A stretch of 64,000 bases of DNA from Lepidodermella squamata (taxonomy: Eukaryota; Gastrotricha). Position numbers and translations under genes: made by a program. How positions within the stretch are numbered: position 1 is the stretch's first letter; every line of letters begins with the position of its first letter. Shown here one piece after another: positions 11,845 to 36,572 of this stretch. Under the pieces are notes generated by a model. The model was not told the DNA's origin. It made no database searches and worked only from the letters and a program-made list of their open reading frames with translations. The stretch spans positions 3,844,001 through 3,908,000 of the forward strand of contig JBLDXI010000054.1 of assembly GCA_047495785.1 (NCBI GenBank). The letters run 5' to 3'.

Positions 11845-13584
11845 TTATCAATGAACGCAAATATAAAAAACGAACGCTTACCTACTATATAAAATATATA
11901 ATGTTATGATTTTATGTCTTGTGTCAAAATATTTCTCGAAAATGTTATTCAAGGATATTTCAGCTTCAAAAGAGAAACAAATGCGATGACATAGCGCTAA
12001 CTTCGACTTTCATTTGCTGTTACCGGCATGATACGAATACAAACATATTCATTTCTACAAAATTTCTTTCCTACTCATCTGTATCGTCTGTTGTTTGTGC
12101 CCTACAATTGTGACTGTCCATCTTGAACGGCGATGGTGAACATTTTATTTCCAGCAGAGAATTTTGACACGTTAATACCCGGTGTGTCTCGGAAAATTTT
12201 ACGTCAGTGCACGACGAGCACCTCTCAATACGGTGTTTGTTGTCGAATTCTAGTGTTCTATCGTCACAATAATTTATTTTGAGCCATATATAAAACCTTT
12301 TCTATCATCGCATTATACGTGACTGAAGGCAATCTGATTTCGCGATGTAGCTGTAACGTCTATCTTTTTTATATGCAACATTTTTCTGTAATATTGAAAA
12401 ATTTAACAATAGCTGTTTTTATCTTCTCTCTCCGATATATGCTGAGTTAACGACAATAACTGTGTTGTCTCCCTATGTTATTGAGCGCCCTGTATGGTTG
12501 TTTGTCCTTCGTATGGTGATTATGTTGAAGACTGATGCTGAGCCGAAATCACCTCACTTTATCACTTCTAGTTGTTGCCCGCTCTTGCTATTTTTGTGTG
12601 CCCTTAAATTTCGAATAATAGTGTTCTTCCCGTTTTTTTCACTACAAAATAAAAACGACTAAATAATAATAATAATAATATACGTGAGTTATAATAAATA
12701 TTTTGTGCCTTATTTTCAATCTGTCGAGATCTGTAACATTCAAAAGCGCCTACTAGTTTTACATTTTTTGGTCCTAATCAAAAGAGACAGAGAACCTTAT
12801 TAACGGCATCACGTATTTTTGAAAAGCTTGCTTTTAATTAATGTATTCGTGTGAATGTCCACCAGGTAGAGGCTCTTCTTTTCAGCTGCTTTTTAATTCT
12901 GTGAAAAATTTATACAGAAACAGAGAGAGAGGAGACATTGCTTCTGTAATATCCCAGTTTTGTGAAAAAAATTTCTGCAGCCGCTTCTTTGTTCCACTTT
13001 ATATTGTAATCGATACATTAACTAATACTGTATAACTTTTGTTCACTCGGCCTGGTTTAATAATTGTAAAACAGGAAGTCGAACAAATTAAACTGACAAT
13101 AATTTCACTCTATTATGTGGCTGTGATTGTGTGTGGGTGATGAATTTATCGAGTTTAAAAGCCCCGGGAGCGCCATCCCCTGCCGCTCGAGTTCGCGCGC
13201 GCGTCGACCCCCGTTGCGCGCGCTTTTCAAATTGGTTCACTCCGCCCGGTTCGCGTTTGTGTTCAATTAAGCTCGTACATCCGCGAACTTTATTCAGTGC
13301 GCGAAAACGCGATTGCGCAACGCGCAAAATTCAGTCAGGATGTGCGGGCGTGAGATGTCGTGCTGCAATTTTAATGTTGGCTAATCCCAATCGCAAATAC
13401 CTCAATACCTTTGTTATGCGCGCTGCTGGGCCATTCCACCTGACAGAGTCGTGACCCTACGCCGAACTTGGCTTTGCTAGAAAAACCGCCTTAAGCGCTC
13501 GTGTCATTTTCAAGTATTTCGTTTAATCGATAAGCTTTATACCATCAATTTTAGGCGAGTTTTATAAGAAAACTTTAGAAAAAA
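11845..13584. other. NTE-MDM1 intergenic region
   Basis: About 1.7 kb. The first part is NTE 3' UTR up to an AATAAA near 12650, followed by a short (AAT)n run at about 12661-12680. The block 13150-13340 is GC-rich with several GCGCGC runs and is a candidate promoter for the MDM1-like gene. The open frames here have no recognisable domain. Confidence 0.55.
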
Positions 13585-16344
13585 ATGCCTTCGAAAATGC
13601 AAACCGAGTATTCGCGGAATTTCAAGTGGACCGACCGTCCGATCCGCTTCAAGCCGCCTACAGCTTCGTTGGACCCGAAACGCGGTGTTTGCGAGCCTCG
13701 ACGCGCCGGTCTTGCCAGCACTCAAATCGGTAGGTTTTTCTGATTTTTTTCCGATTTTTCCTTAATTTTTTATGTAATTTTTAGGTATTCACCGCGAGCC
13801 GCAAATTCAAGTGAAAGTGCACAGTGCATCGCCTAACCCAGTCCCGTCGGCCGAGCCAAGGCACCACCGGTCGAGTTCAGCCCATCATCGCCACAGCTCG
13901 GGCGCGCGGGCTGGAATTTCGCACAGCGCATCTGGCAGCGCCCTGCCATTTTCCGATCCTATCTACAGACCGGCGCCCGCTGTTGTTAGCTCTGCGCGCT
14001 CTGAGGACGCACCACCCGCTGGCAAGCCAACGTGGAAGCGCCCTGACCCGGCCGCTGTCGTCGCTGAGGACTTCATCCTGCTAGGCTCACAGCAAAAATT
14101 CGCTAGTAATGTGCCCTACCGCCTACGCAAACCGCTCGACCCGTCGCGACTCGCCCAATTACCACCCCAGCCACCAACCGCGACGCAATTAGTCGAAGAT
14201 GCAACGCAGACCGCACAGCCGCGAATTGTCGTCGCGTCCCCGCCTGTCGCTCGATTTTACACTGCCGATGAGAATGTTCAAGTCACCGAGGCTGAGTTGC
14301 AGAATGAAGCGCTCACCCCGCCGCCGTCCCCTCCGGACGCTCCCCGCCCTGGCCATGCCGTCCAAACCGAGGCAGTTCAAACCGATGTAGATGACCATTA
14401 CGCGGTCCGGCAACGCCTGGGTCTGGTCTCCCGTGTCAATGCTGGCCGTTTTCAGACGGAATACGGGCGAAATTACAACCCGAGCCATGCGGTTTCTGCC
14501 CCGTCTTTCCGCAGGATGAGATACGCCGACTCGCCGGTTATGAATGCCGAGACAATGTTCCGTCGCAGCCGATCTCCCATCGCCCCGCTTGGGCAAAGCA
14601 TGCCGTCGACGTTGCTTCAAACTGAGTACAACCGCAGTTTCAAGCCTTACCAATGGCAGTTGCACCAGCAGCCTCGACGCCGGTCGTTGAGTGCCGAGGG
14701 TCACGAGATAATGTACGAAGCTCAAGTTCCGAATCGATCGCCTATTCCTCCTGAGGTCCAGCAGATTCAGTACAAGGACAAGAAACATGACATTAAGGCT
14801 GACATTCTCGGTAAAATTAAGGGGGCTAAAGGGCCGAAGCGGTTCACTTCTGAGTACAAGGCGAATTTCCGCCAACCGTCGGCGTTCCATTACGAAGACG
14901 GAACGTGGCGTGGCGTTGCTCAACCTCACGTTGTCCTGGCTCAAACAGCACCGGCTAACGCGGTAGTTGCCGGTGACCCGAGTTGGATTGATGAAGTTCG
15001 CGAGTTGAAAACGCGGGCTAAGGAGTACCAAATGCGCAACAAGGGCACGCACTTCAGCTCAACGCACGTCGGCCAGTTGTTCAGTGATAAAGCTCAGCTG
15101 TGGGACCAGGCAGATCGGCAAAACGACGGCGGATCCCGTTTAGCCATGTTGGACGTTGCACCTCCAGCTCGCTCCGCCTCGGCTCATTTTGCGGAGCAGG
15201 AAGTTCCTGAGGTAGTGTCAGATTACGTTCAGGTCGATAATTTACCAACGCCTGAAGACCTGATCCGCCCGGCTGGTTTGCCAACCGTTCGTCGAGGAAA
15301 CGTGCGTGAAAGCCTCGAATGGTCTGTCCAATCGCCTGATTCGACCCCAGTCAATACGGAAAGTGAATGCTCATCAGCTGGGGAGGAAGTGGTCGAAGTT
15401 CAAGCGACTGCTACCGAGCAAGCCGTTCAAATTCCTGAACAGCCTGGTGTTAGCTATTTGTTAATTCCGAAGACCACTCGGTCGGAAGAGTCGGCGACAA
15501 GTAGCAGTGACAGTGTGATACCCTCGGCCGCTGGAGGTCGAGTTCGCACGAGCCGGTTGGCGGAAATTCAAGCGCGTGGCGACGGATCACCTCGGCGCCA
15601 TCATTTGGACGTGACCACCCCAGCCGTGGGCGGTGCGATCCTGGTATCACCACCGATGCCGGTTGAGACCTCACAACGTAAAAGCCGTTCGAGCAGCCGG
15701 TATCGCGACGATTCTGGCCGTTTAGTGCCAACAACTGGACATTCTAGCGGGTACTCGAGCGCAGCTCCAAGCCGACCCCGGTCACCTCAGTCGTACGGCA
15801 GACCAACCGGCGATACGCATTTGCTGGTCGACCGCGACCAGCCGCTAAAATTTAACTATGTCAGTGGGCCGAAATCCAAGTCAAGGCCGACCCCGGTCGA
15901 AACTCGTCCTGCAGCTGGAACGATTGAGCAGCTGATTCTGGAGAGGAGCCGTGAAAATGCTGGGGTTTTCAATTCGGGCGCTGCGGCTAAAAAGACGACC
16001 TCCACACGGAAAACGCTGTCTGCAACTCAACCCGTGAGTTCAATCATTGATTTATTTGATAAATTTCAAATTTTTTGTTCATTTTCAAGGTGGCTAGACC
16101 TGATACTAAAGCCTCACAGCGTTCAGCTGCTTTGACCGTGTCGATTCCGGACACATCGGCGACTTACAAAGTCAGCCGTCCGAACAAGTCAGCTGCTGCC
16201 CCGAAGGCGGCCTCTCAAAAGGACAAGGAGCAAAACTCACCGCCTTCTCGCTCATCATCAGCTACGTACAGTGCGGCTTCGGATGTGTTGGAGAAGGCTC
16301 GTTCCCGAGCCAACTTTTGGAGCAAGAGCACTACTGTTAAATGA
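13585..16344 (+). CDS. MDM1-like microtubule/centriole protein
   Basis: Three exons: 13585..13729, 13785..16033, 16090..16344, giving 882 residues. The family sign is a repeated short motif [ST]EY-x-x-N/S-F/Y: TEYSRNFKW at residue 7, TEYGRNY near 273, TEYNRSFKPYQW near 328 and SEYKANF near 404. Vertebrate MDM1 carries such repeats, binds microtubules and limits centriole duplication. The remainder is predicted disordered, rich in Ser, Pro and Arg, with no membrane segment. The last intron has a weak acceptor (TTTTCAAG). A leader acceptor TTTTAG ends at 13554, 30 nt before the ATG. An AATAAA at 16999-17004 could serve this gene. The SAXO family also has short microtubule-binding repeats and is the main alternative. 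Confidence 0.72.
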
Positions 16345-17029
16345 GTAAAATCATGTAAAATCAAGCCATGACACCTTATCAGACACGATCTAGTCTGTTC
16401 ACCATACGTTTTTCCTCAGCTCTTTTTACGCGAAATCGCCTTCTTAAAAAATCTCTCGCTGTGATGGCTTGGTTTTTCTTCTTTTTTTGATATTTTTCGT
16501 GATCTGAAAATTGCTCGGTTTTTTCTGCGCCGCACTGGTTTACATTCCTCATACCTATGTTATTCAATCAAAGTAATTTTTTACACGATGCTCTGTATAC
16601 TTCTACATTGAACCAAATTTCGATCTGTGGTTGCCTTATAATTTTTCTTGTTGATCGTCGCCGACGTTCCGGTTCTTTTTCTCTCTTATTGTTTGACACT
16701 TTGTCGTGTGTTTTGCTTGGCTTGAGCACGTTTTTTTGATCACGATTACGCAGCGGACAGGCCTGCTTACGATTTCTCTTTGTTGAAGTTTGTATTTCCT
16801 TTTGTTATACAATTAAAATTATACTAATAATGCTCTTGAATACAGATAATACCTCCATTTCTCGTGTTCCAAGAGTTACTCAGTGCTATCCTTGATGTTG
16901 TTTGAACTCTATCAACTGCTGGAAATCATGATGATGCGATATATTCTGAGAGTGAACGAGAAACTTCAGCTTGCAGAGAATAATTGTAGATTTTCATTAA
17001 TAAATGCATTTTTGTCTTAAATGTTTTGA
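16345..17029. other. Convergent 3' spacer, MDM1-like / receptor
   Basis: This T-rich stretch lies between the converging 3' ends of the MDM1-like gene and the receptor gene. It probably holds both 3' UTRs. No coding exon is seen. Confidence 0.6.
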
Positions 17030-18594
17030 TCAGTAATCGACCATGAACAAAACCACAGGGCTAACAACGCTTACGAGGATGCAGAAAATGAAGAGAACGT
17101 AGTCGCTGATTAAAACTATCGTCGGCCAATCGTAGGTCTTCTTGACTACGTTATGGTAGACAGCTGAGTCTGATCGTTTGGAGTTGCGTTGCGAATTGCT
17201 GGCTTCCATAGACCGTTGATGGGGCTCTTCGTTAGCGTAAAAGGTTTCCAATACGCGATAGGCGAATAGTGACTGCAAGGTGATTACAATCGCAATCGTT
17301 GACTGAACCGTCAAAATTGTGAGGACAGCGCAAGGCCTCGACGTTTTAGGAATTATTGTGCTCGTCACTGTTATAGTTAAGCATAAAATATCTCGAACAA
17401 TTTAGATTAAATTTTTCCAGCAAACCTTGCTGTAGTACCCAAAATGTAAGAAGTAAGACTAGGTAATAGTTGGGCCTTTCAGGGCCATGTGGATGGAACA
17501 AACCGCCCAATTGAAGAACAGTTAACATTGCCTGTTAATCCAAAAACTTGTTTTAGCTAAAGGCAAATAATTATAAACCGGTAGCTTACGGAAGGAAAAA
17601 TTATTGCGTAGACGTAAAACAAGGGTTTCCTTTTTGCATGAAATTTGTATACAACTGTCGAATACTTGCTGCTGGAGTCATTGCCGACCGAGAACTGGTA
17701 AGTAACCGAAACCAGTCGCCAAACATTGCTCGACATCACACCGTTCGGGTCGTCTTGAGAGTCGCTGGAAAACGCCACGGTATCTCCATCGTCGTGAGAC
17801 AGCCGTACATACTCGATATCATCGTTCCAGGACACGAATTTGTACGAACAAAACTGTAAATCATACTTAATTTTTGTAAATGCTTGCTTTCTATGGCAGA
17901 CCTGTTCATCAAATGGGAAGTGTGCCAAATTCAGTTGACATTTACTTGGAAATCTGCCAGTTGGGTACCATGTCAGGTAGCCTAATTTAGGGTCGACCCA
18001 AGCCGGAACACTAGAGCCGTATTGGGATAGGCGGAATAGGTTTTCAGGGTCATTTAGCTGAGCCAAGGATGGGCTCCAAATCGTACTGATCGGAACGTTG
18101 AAATAGTCGAAATCTGTCAGATTGTCTAATAACAAAAAATCGTCAAACCAACGCAGGTAGACGATGCCAGTGAAAGCGATCTGCTCCGTGACGTCATCGA
18201 TGCCTTCGAAGTGCATGACTTCAATGCTCATGTTGACTCGAACAGGCTTATTCGGCGAGTCGCTTGATTTATAAGGCAGCACCATGAGACCGTTCGCTGA
18301 CGGGTATTTGTCCAACAGATTCTTGACAGCTTCTAAAGACCTAAGCCTGTCTGTCAATTCCTCATTTTCCATGACATTCAAGGTTGGTTCTGTCGCCGCG
18401 ATAAAATTTTGCCCACTCAATGTGACGGTGGTGGTTTGAATCTTACTGGTGGTTGAATTCAGGTTATCTATGACTGTAATTTTCGAATAATTGCTGTTCG
18501 AATTTGGAAATGTCACAGTTCCATTCGAAGCTTCGATACTGCTAGGTACACGAATTGAAAGTAACAAGATGAAATAAGCGCAGGAAATTCGCAT
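17030..18594 (-). CDS. Cys-loop ligand-gated ion channel (nicotinic-receptor-like subunit)
   Basis: Exons on the minus strand: 18594..17902, 17853..17590, 17531..17426, 17367..17030, giving 466 residues. It starts with a signal peptide (about 22 residues), then a glycosylation-rich N-terminus, then the ligand-binding domain. The Cys-loop spans C219 to C233 with 13 residues between and the FPFDEQ signature, followed by FVSW. M1 (about 308-331), M2 (341-361, with an IIPKTS extracellular end), M3 (367-390), a short M3-M4 loop of about 45 residues and M4 (434-462) follow. There is no vicinal Cys pair at loop C, so it is not an alpha-type nicotinic subunit. The 48-nt intron 17854..17901 is in frame; if kept, the protein gains 16 residues. 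Intron 3 falls inside M2. Ligand and ion selectivity cannot be stated. Confidence 0.88.
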
Positions 18595-21500
18595 TGTCTC
18601 CGATCGCTTGGAATAAAATCAGCAGCGGTGGACATTTTTTGGGGCAACTTAATTTTTTTGATCAAATAATCGGTTGGTAAATATTTGTAAGTACTTAGAT
18701 ACATCTTTCACGGTAATTTTTTGTTTCAAAGGTAAACAGCGACTGTTAGCCAAAACGAAAAAAACCTTGATTCAATCGATCTTTCTCCAATTCAATGTCT
18801 TTTCGCTTCATGAATGGCCACGTGAATTGTAATGTAACAACGTGCTCCGCCTTTCTTAGGGAATAATGGCAACTTCGAAATTTTATTGCGGCCTGTAAAC
18901 AAGCAGCTGGCGTCCTGCATCCGGCGCCGTGCATGAAGCACCAAGAGAGAGGTGTAATCGACGCGAGTGGAATATAAATCGAGAATAGAATTTCAATTTG
19001 CTCATGTGGACCGCGGCAATAATACGATCACTTGTGCAGGGCCAAGAAATAGCAATGCACAGTATATCGTTTTACAAAAACATGACATGTTTTACAATTT
19101 CTTAACTCGATTTCTCGAGTGTTGATCATCGAAAATTGCGAAAATAGTTTCGCAGCGGCGGAAATTTGGCAAAATTATGCTATTTTAGATTCAAGTCACG
19201 CGACCGATGATGAGTTGTTTGTTTGTTTTCGCTGTTTCTTGTTGCGAGAGGATGAGTCGCCCAATTTGTCGTGACAAATTCCTCGCGCGACTTTTGCCTC
19301 CAATTTCGCTCTCAGTGGTGCGTGTCACTCATATGAACAATAATTGCGGCGCCCTGATGCGATGGCGATGTTAATGATGAATCTCAGAAGACCACAAATT
19401 ATTTAGCTATTGGCTGCCCTGTAGTAATAATTATGATAGCGTGTCTTTTTATGGCGCGTATAACGCGTGAAGCGCTGTTTTGGCACGCTACAAAGTGTCA
19501 ATTGGCGCTCGCGACAAAGTCAGGCCCAGCGCGACGCTGCTTGCTGATTTTGCGTGTTATCAACTATATAATTTAAGTATATATCACAAGACGGTAATAT
19601 TGGGCTGCTAGCACACACCCTACGAAATGCTAGTGCATGGTGAGGCCCAGCTTTATTTCTTTATAATTAAATTGGCGCGCACTCAACGTCGGCGTGTCGT
19701 GACCGTCCAGCGACAACTCGGCGCATCCTCCTTGAAAATCCATGCGCGTATGCGCGCAACAGAACCGCTAATTATGACCACCACCGCGACGATTCTCGCC
19801 AGCTGTCTTCCGTCGCCCAATTTGGCAACTGCTATATCTATCATCACACAACTTTAATCGTCATCGCTTCTTAACTGGCCTATCCTCCTTAACTTGCTGC
19901 TGGCGTGCCGTCGGGTGTCCTCAGCCGGCCGGCGCACGCACGAAGAATTCCTTACGCCGCACGGATTACAACGTGGAATCTGACTGCAGGACATAGATAA
20001 ATTTAACATCAACAACGATAGATCGATATATTTCTACTTTTCTATCTCAATTTCCTTCACATTCCGGACCCAGTCTCCTGCGATTTACTTGCAAATAATT
20101 GTACCTGCTAATCATATATTTCAAAGCAGATTCAGACCAACGACTTTCCTATGGAGACGCTTCCCCTACGATGATTCAACGAATTTTCTCAGTTTAAAAC
20201 TAAGTTTCTCCATCTTCACCTGAAACAAATGGACTATATGCTTTGAAAACTTGTAAACATACCCGACCTCGCTATGGATCATTAACGGTGAAAAAAATTT
20301 GCGTCGGCGTATCGCATAGTGTCATTTCCAATTTGGGATCTCATACATATCGAGCTTTAGCTGAGAAAAAGTTCCAATATTTCTTATTATTTTTTGCTCT
20401 TTTATTAACTCCGCACGAGAACATCGCCCAGTTTTTAATATCATGCCTGTTCTTCATTACTGCTGGCCGACATCTCGTAGCGTCACATCATCACCCCTCG
20501 CCGGCTGTTTTCCACGCCGCTAACACCAGCGACCGCACCTTTTGCTATTATTACCGGCCTTTATTGCGTTAAAACACGCTCCCCGTTCGTCTCGTTGTTT
20601 TTCCGATGGCAAAAACTTGCTACACTATCATCATCATCTGAGATGCGAGGCTAACAATAGATACTTACCTGCTAAAACGCGGCGCTTGAACAATTATTTG
20701 AGCCAGATACATTTATTCTCGAGATGAAGATAATGATGCGCGTTCATCGTCATCATCATCATCATGATATTGCTAGGCGCGGGAAAGACTTATCGTCAAC
20801 AGCATTATACCACCTACCCTCTCCTTACAGCGTATAATGTGATTAGGACCGAATGTAGATATATGTTTATATTTGCCTACCTGCGCGCTCTGTTCTCAAG
20901 TCGGCGGGCAATGGGGAAAATAATAGTGGGTGACTAGAAAAATAACAACAAAATAATAAAAGGCGCGGCCGGCGTAAGGTGCTAATATTATTGTAGTTTA
21001 GTGTGCCTTCGAAGAGCAGGCGGCTTTGCGCGCCCGGCTGGTAGCGTATAACTCATCATCATCATCAAAATGTTGATTGTTTGCTCTTACTGTCCTACGG
21101 CGGGGCTCATCATCACTGCCGATGAACGCAAGCGCACGCTGCGCATTTTTCCATCGCTTAACACTTTTTAGGAGCCAAAGAACCAATAATAAAATAATTT
21201 AAAATATATTGCATTGTTATTGTTATTATACGCTTATCCCACCTGCTTGCGGTGTCTGATCTGTCGGAGCACAGGGTCAAACAAAAACACATCTCGCTGA
21301 AATATTAGCAGAGGCAGCATTAGTCATGCTGCAGTTTATTGCGCTTATTTTTTCAACCACTTTCTCTAGTTTACAGGTCGGTATATAAAATATTTTATTG
21401 CGCGCGCGCGCCACATCACCGAGCGCCGATGCAAACAACAAACAAATAAAGCGACGAGTAGTTGGCACTTTGAAAATTATTTCGCGAAGCGAGTCGCCCC

Positions 21501-22133
21501 TCTCAGCCCAGCCCATTGTTCCCATTAAATTTTTCTGCCGAAAACAGGCGCGAAAAACTTGCTTTTTGCATGTTGAAATTATTAATTACCCGGCTTTATT
21601 TTAGCCTTAATTGTCAATAACATTCGACTCGTGGGGTCAAAAGCAGCATAATAAATATACCTATCCCGGCTATTATTTTGCCAACCCAACCAGTAACAGC
21701 AGAACAACAACAAACCGAATGCGCGGCGGGATATGTGGAACGTGCAACTCTGTCGGGCTTGTGAAAGTAGGAAAACAGTACCTGTTCGAACTCGGCGATT
21801 TCGCCAAAACGAACGCCGTTTAATTATGCATATCATTGGCACTATAGCATTCGAGCGCTAAAGCGCGTCGCCGATTTTATCCGCTTGTCTCACACACACA
21901 CACACTGACGAGTTTACTGCTCTGTGGCGACAGCGGCCGCGCCTACTTGCATGTTTTCTGAAAACATTTCTTACGTTGTTTTTGATCGGCACGTGAAATC
22001 TTGCACCTTACCACCTGTCAGCAATGGTAATATTTGTTCATTCCTACACAGTTTAGGTCGTGCGGCTAGATCAAGGCCCGCTATTATTTGAGAAGATTAC
22101 CTTTTACACGGCTCAAGAACACCTTCGCCGCAG
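18595..22133. other. Long noncoding region upstream of ARHGAP39
   Basis: About 3.5 kb between the divergent receptor and ARHGAP39 genes. It is rich in CAT/ATC and AAC runs, GCGC runs (for example 21401-21412) and a CA repeat (about 21892-21905). I looked for exons encoding the WW domains expected for ARHGAP39 (Trp codons in WxxP context) and found none. The open frames have no motifs. It probably holds promoters and enhancers of both genes. Confidence 0.5.
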
Positions 22134-22141
22134 TATATAAA
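22134..22141 (+). promoter_or_regulatory. Candidate TATA box for ARHGAP39
   Basis: TATATAAA lies 212 nt before the first in-frame ATG (22346). A start about 30 nt downstream would leave two short out-of-frame ATGs (22227 and 22251, ending in one stop at 22278-22280) in the 5' UTR. Confidence 0.4.
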
Positions 22142-22345
22142 ACTTATCTATAATAAAAGTGTTGGCGTTGGTTTGTTTTCAAAACGGCGTCCGAAACAGC
22201 AACACCGAACATAGGCAGCCCTCATCATGGTACAACAACACCGTCTGTTAATGTCAAGGCCTTGTCAGCTATCGTTTTAAAGCGTCCGCCGCCTCGCCTA
22301 CTGCCTACAATTGCAGTAGTCGCGGACACTACTCATAACAAAAAC

Positions 22346-33724
<11,379 letters not shown>

Positions 33725-36572
33725 ACTAAATTATCGTCTCATCGCTTGTACAAATTTCGCGTGTAAAAATTTTAACGAGAGGAGAGCTTTTATAACCGAT
33801 TCAAATCCGTATATATTCAAAACGGTTTATCTATTGTTTTTTTTGCGTTAACCGAGTCGTTCGGTTGGCGGATTTTGGCCACGTACTAGTCACTTTTTCA
33901 CGCTACTACAATAACAAAAGCAACGATGATTATGATGATAGATAGTAGGTATGCACTACTTGCGAAGATGAGACTGTGCCTGCATCTTCTTTTCATGGCT
34001 TTATTTTTCGAGAAATCAGCTATCGGCGATAAATATATTGTTATACGATGAAATATCTAGTTTATACTTGCAGCTATTGTTGTTGCGTTTCATGATGCGC
34101 GCCGAGCTTGGCAATCTACCTCTTGTGTTCGGCTCGGTTTCCTCACATCTCCAGCTGAAAAAATCTGTCTCCTTGCACACTCGTTTTTTTGTCTTCATTT
34201 CTCTTTGTTTTGTTTCTCTTTTTTGTTGCTGCTGCACGTCACAATTCATGTCACACTGACCAGATCGTTTGACTGTAGAGATAAGTTCTGTAGAAGAATC
34301 GCTAGTTCTAATACTTTACATACCGATACATAATGTTGAATAATTTATACGGATAATTTTGAAAAGTGCCATAATATTCCCTAAGGAAAATAACTGCGAG
34401 CGAATTGTTACGATGACTGTTGTTTCAACTTTGGATAATTTGACACTTTCCTCTACTTTTTCTCAAAAATAATGTTGGTATTATAATTAACAGCCCAAAT
34501 ATGTCTACGACTGAATGATGCATTTTCATCTGACTTGAGACTTTTATCTGTTGGTTCCTGTTTTGTACTGAATATCTGCAAGCCATTCGCAAGCCTAATT
34601 TTGAGCGGTTTCGGTTCGAATGGAGAGATTCGATGCAGCAAGTTGGTTAGTTGGAATGACGATGGACACAGTTTTAAATGGCTAAAATCAATGACATGAC
34701 GATGTTGACGGCAATAAACAGATTTAGTTTACGCAAACCGATGTTGTTTTTTTTGTTGATCTCTGGTTCGGTTTTTAATTTGGCTTAACAGAAGTAGTGC
34801 ACTTGCCAATAGCCCCGTTGCAGCTCGATGAGCTCAGCATAGTCAGTTCAGCATATCTGCTTTTAAACTCAGAGTATAACAGTTGAAACCATTTCTGCTT
34901 ATGAGAAGAGACTTCATGAGCTGTTTAATAGTATGGGAAAACATTTAGACTGTTCCCGAAGGTAAATCTTGAATCTTGAATGCTTCCATCGCATTAATTC
35001 GAATTTTGGTGCAGCAAGACTTCATGTAACCTCAAATAGAATATCTCCAACAAAATGTCAAAATAAAGTCTCGAACCCCGCCCAAACTTTGCCATTGATT
35101 TGCTACTGATTCCCTGAAAATGCCAGAACAGCAGTGCAAGGTAGGGTCAAGGGTAAGGTGCTATTGACGAAGCAGGCATTGCGAACAACACAAGGATATG
35201 ACACTTGACTATAAGATCGGCGTTAGGCCAAGTCCGACTATCATCCTGGTAAACTGTTAAGCCCTTTTTGATAGCCTATAACTAACTCTAAGATGTTGCG
35301 ATTTAGATTTTGGTTCCTTTGAGTATTTCCACCATTAGAGGAGTATGACTACCCACGTCTGCAACCTTAAGCGGCGAATTTGGATGTATCCCTGTCAATT
35401 GCTCGAAATCGAAGTTCGTATCCCATCATCTTATGATCATGAGCTACTGAAGAGTTTTTATACCAGTCAATCGCGTTTAGGATGGGTAGAATACGATGAT
35501 TGGCCGTCAATCGTACAGGAAAAATGATTTACTCAATACTTCACATGCTTTTTCAGAGAGAATCCACGACCGTTTCGCAATCCACGTCGGATTCGTCACT
35601 GCGGAATAATATTCCGTTCTACTTTAAATCGGAATGTAGCCATATTTTTATACAGTATTACCACAAAGATTCACCGTGAAGCCATGTGACGTCACATGGC
35701 TTGAAGTATACTTGATCTGAATGCAGCTGAATGCACCACGGTGAATCTTGCTTCAAGCGACATGGGAATGGAGAACCAGGACCGGTCCAGCCTTTTTCGC
35801 TGGTTTATTATACTGCGACGGACAAACGTGTTAATTTGCATAAATAATATTTAAAAATATCATAAATTTAAGTATTACTTGTGAAACACAATTGTATTAC
35901 ACAACCTTCACCGAATAAGTTTTCAAAATTTTAAATTTTGAATTGCTGAACGCGGCAAACTTTCTTAATGCTGATTACTCATACCTGCTCACACCTTCAG
36001 GTGCTGCATCAAGTCACAGCTTTTACTCTTGGTTCTTGGTTCCTATTTGGTTAGCCGCGTCTCGTGTCTCGTGTCTCGCGTTATTTTTCTTATATATCAG
36101 AGATATATATATCATGTGTCATATATATCATGTCGGAGCTACGAGCTCAAGTCAAAATCTCTGTGGACTGAAGACTGAAGCTGTGTGTCCTCTGATCGTA
36201 GAGCTTAGTGTATATTTTTCCCTTAATTCGGCTATTTTGTTCTGGAGTTTTATTCTGATGTAATGATTTAGTTTGTGGTTAGGTGTTAGGTTGATCGTTT
36301 CATGATTCATTGAATTGTTATCAGTAAATTATAAATAAGAAGTTTAGCATTTAGCTGAATGCTTAACGTAGTGTTATGTCATTTTTAATGTAGAAAACTA
36401 GATAAAAGACTGTTTCATTTTGAATTTGCATCAGGCGTCAGCTAATAGACTTCATAGATTATTTAGGCTTTCATACCTATGGTCTGTTTCGGAAATCGGA
36501 AACCGTAATTTACTTATGCTATGACTTATTTGACTTCTTGTAATTATAGTTTTGTTATTGACACTTCCAATA
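33725..36572. other. ARHGAP39-Rap1 intergenic region
   Basis: About 2.85 kb. The first several hundred bases are probably ARHGAP39 3' UTR. It contains a compound palindrome (35666-35749) and short ATATATCATG repeats near 36105-36132. No exon is recognised. Confidence 0.55.
35666..35749. repeat. Compound palindrome with a TGACGTCA core
   Basis: A perfect 24-bp palindrome (35679-35702) is centred on TGACGTCA, the CRE consensus. It is flanked by a 13-bp perfect inverted repeat (35666-35678 with 35737-35749). A diverged partial copy of the palindrome arm follows at 35750-35766. It may be the end of a foldback transposon, or a bZIP site; no ORF accompanies it. Confidence 0.6.

Noticed and set aside
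13131-13454. 107-codon GC-rich open frame before the MDM1-like gene
   Set aside because: Repetitive GCGC content and no motif; more likely promoter or leader sequence.
14189-15052. 287-codon frame on the minus strand inside the MDM1-like gene
   Set aside because: It is antisense to the large second exon, whose plus-strand reading has family motifs; a shadow of GC-rich coding sequence.
22227-22280. Start of ARHGAP39 at the first ATG
   Set aside because: That frame ends after 17 codons; the second ATG (22251) is in the same short frame. They are better read as upstream ORFs.
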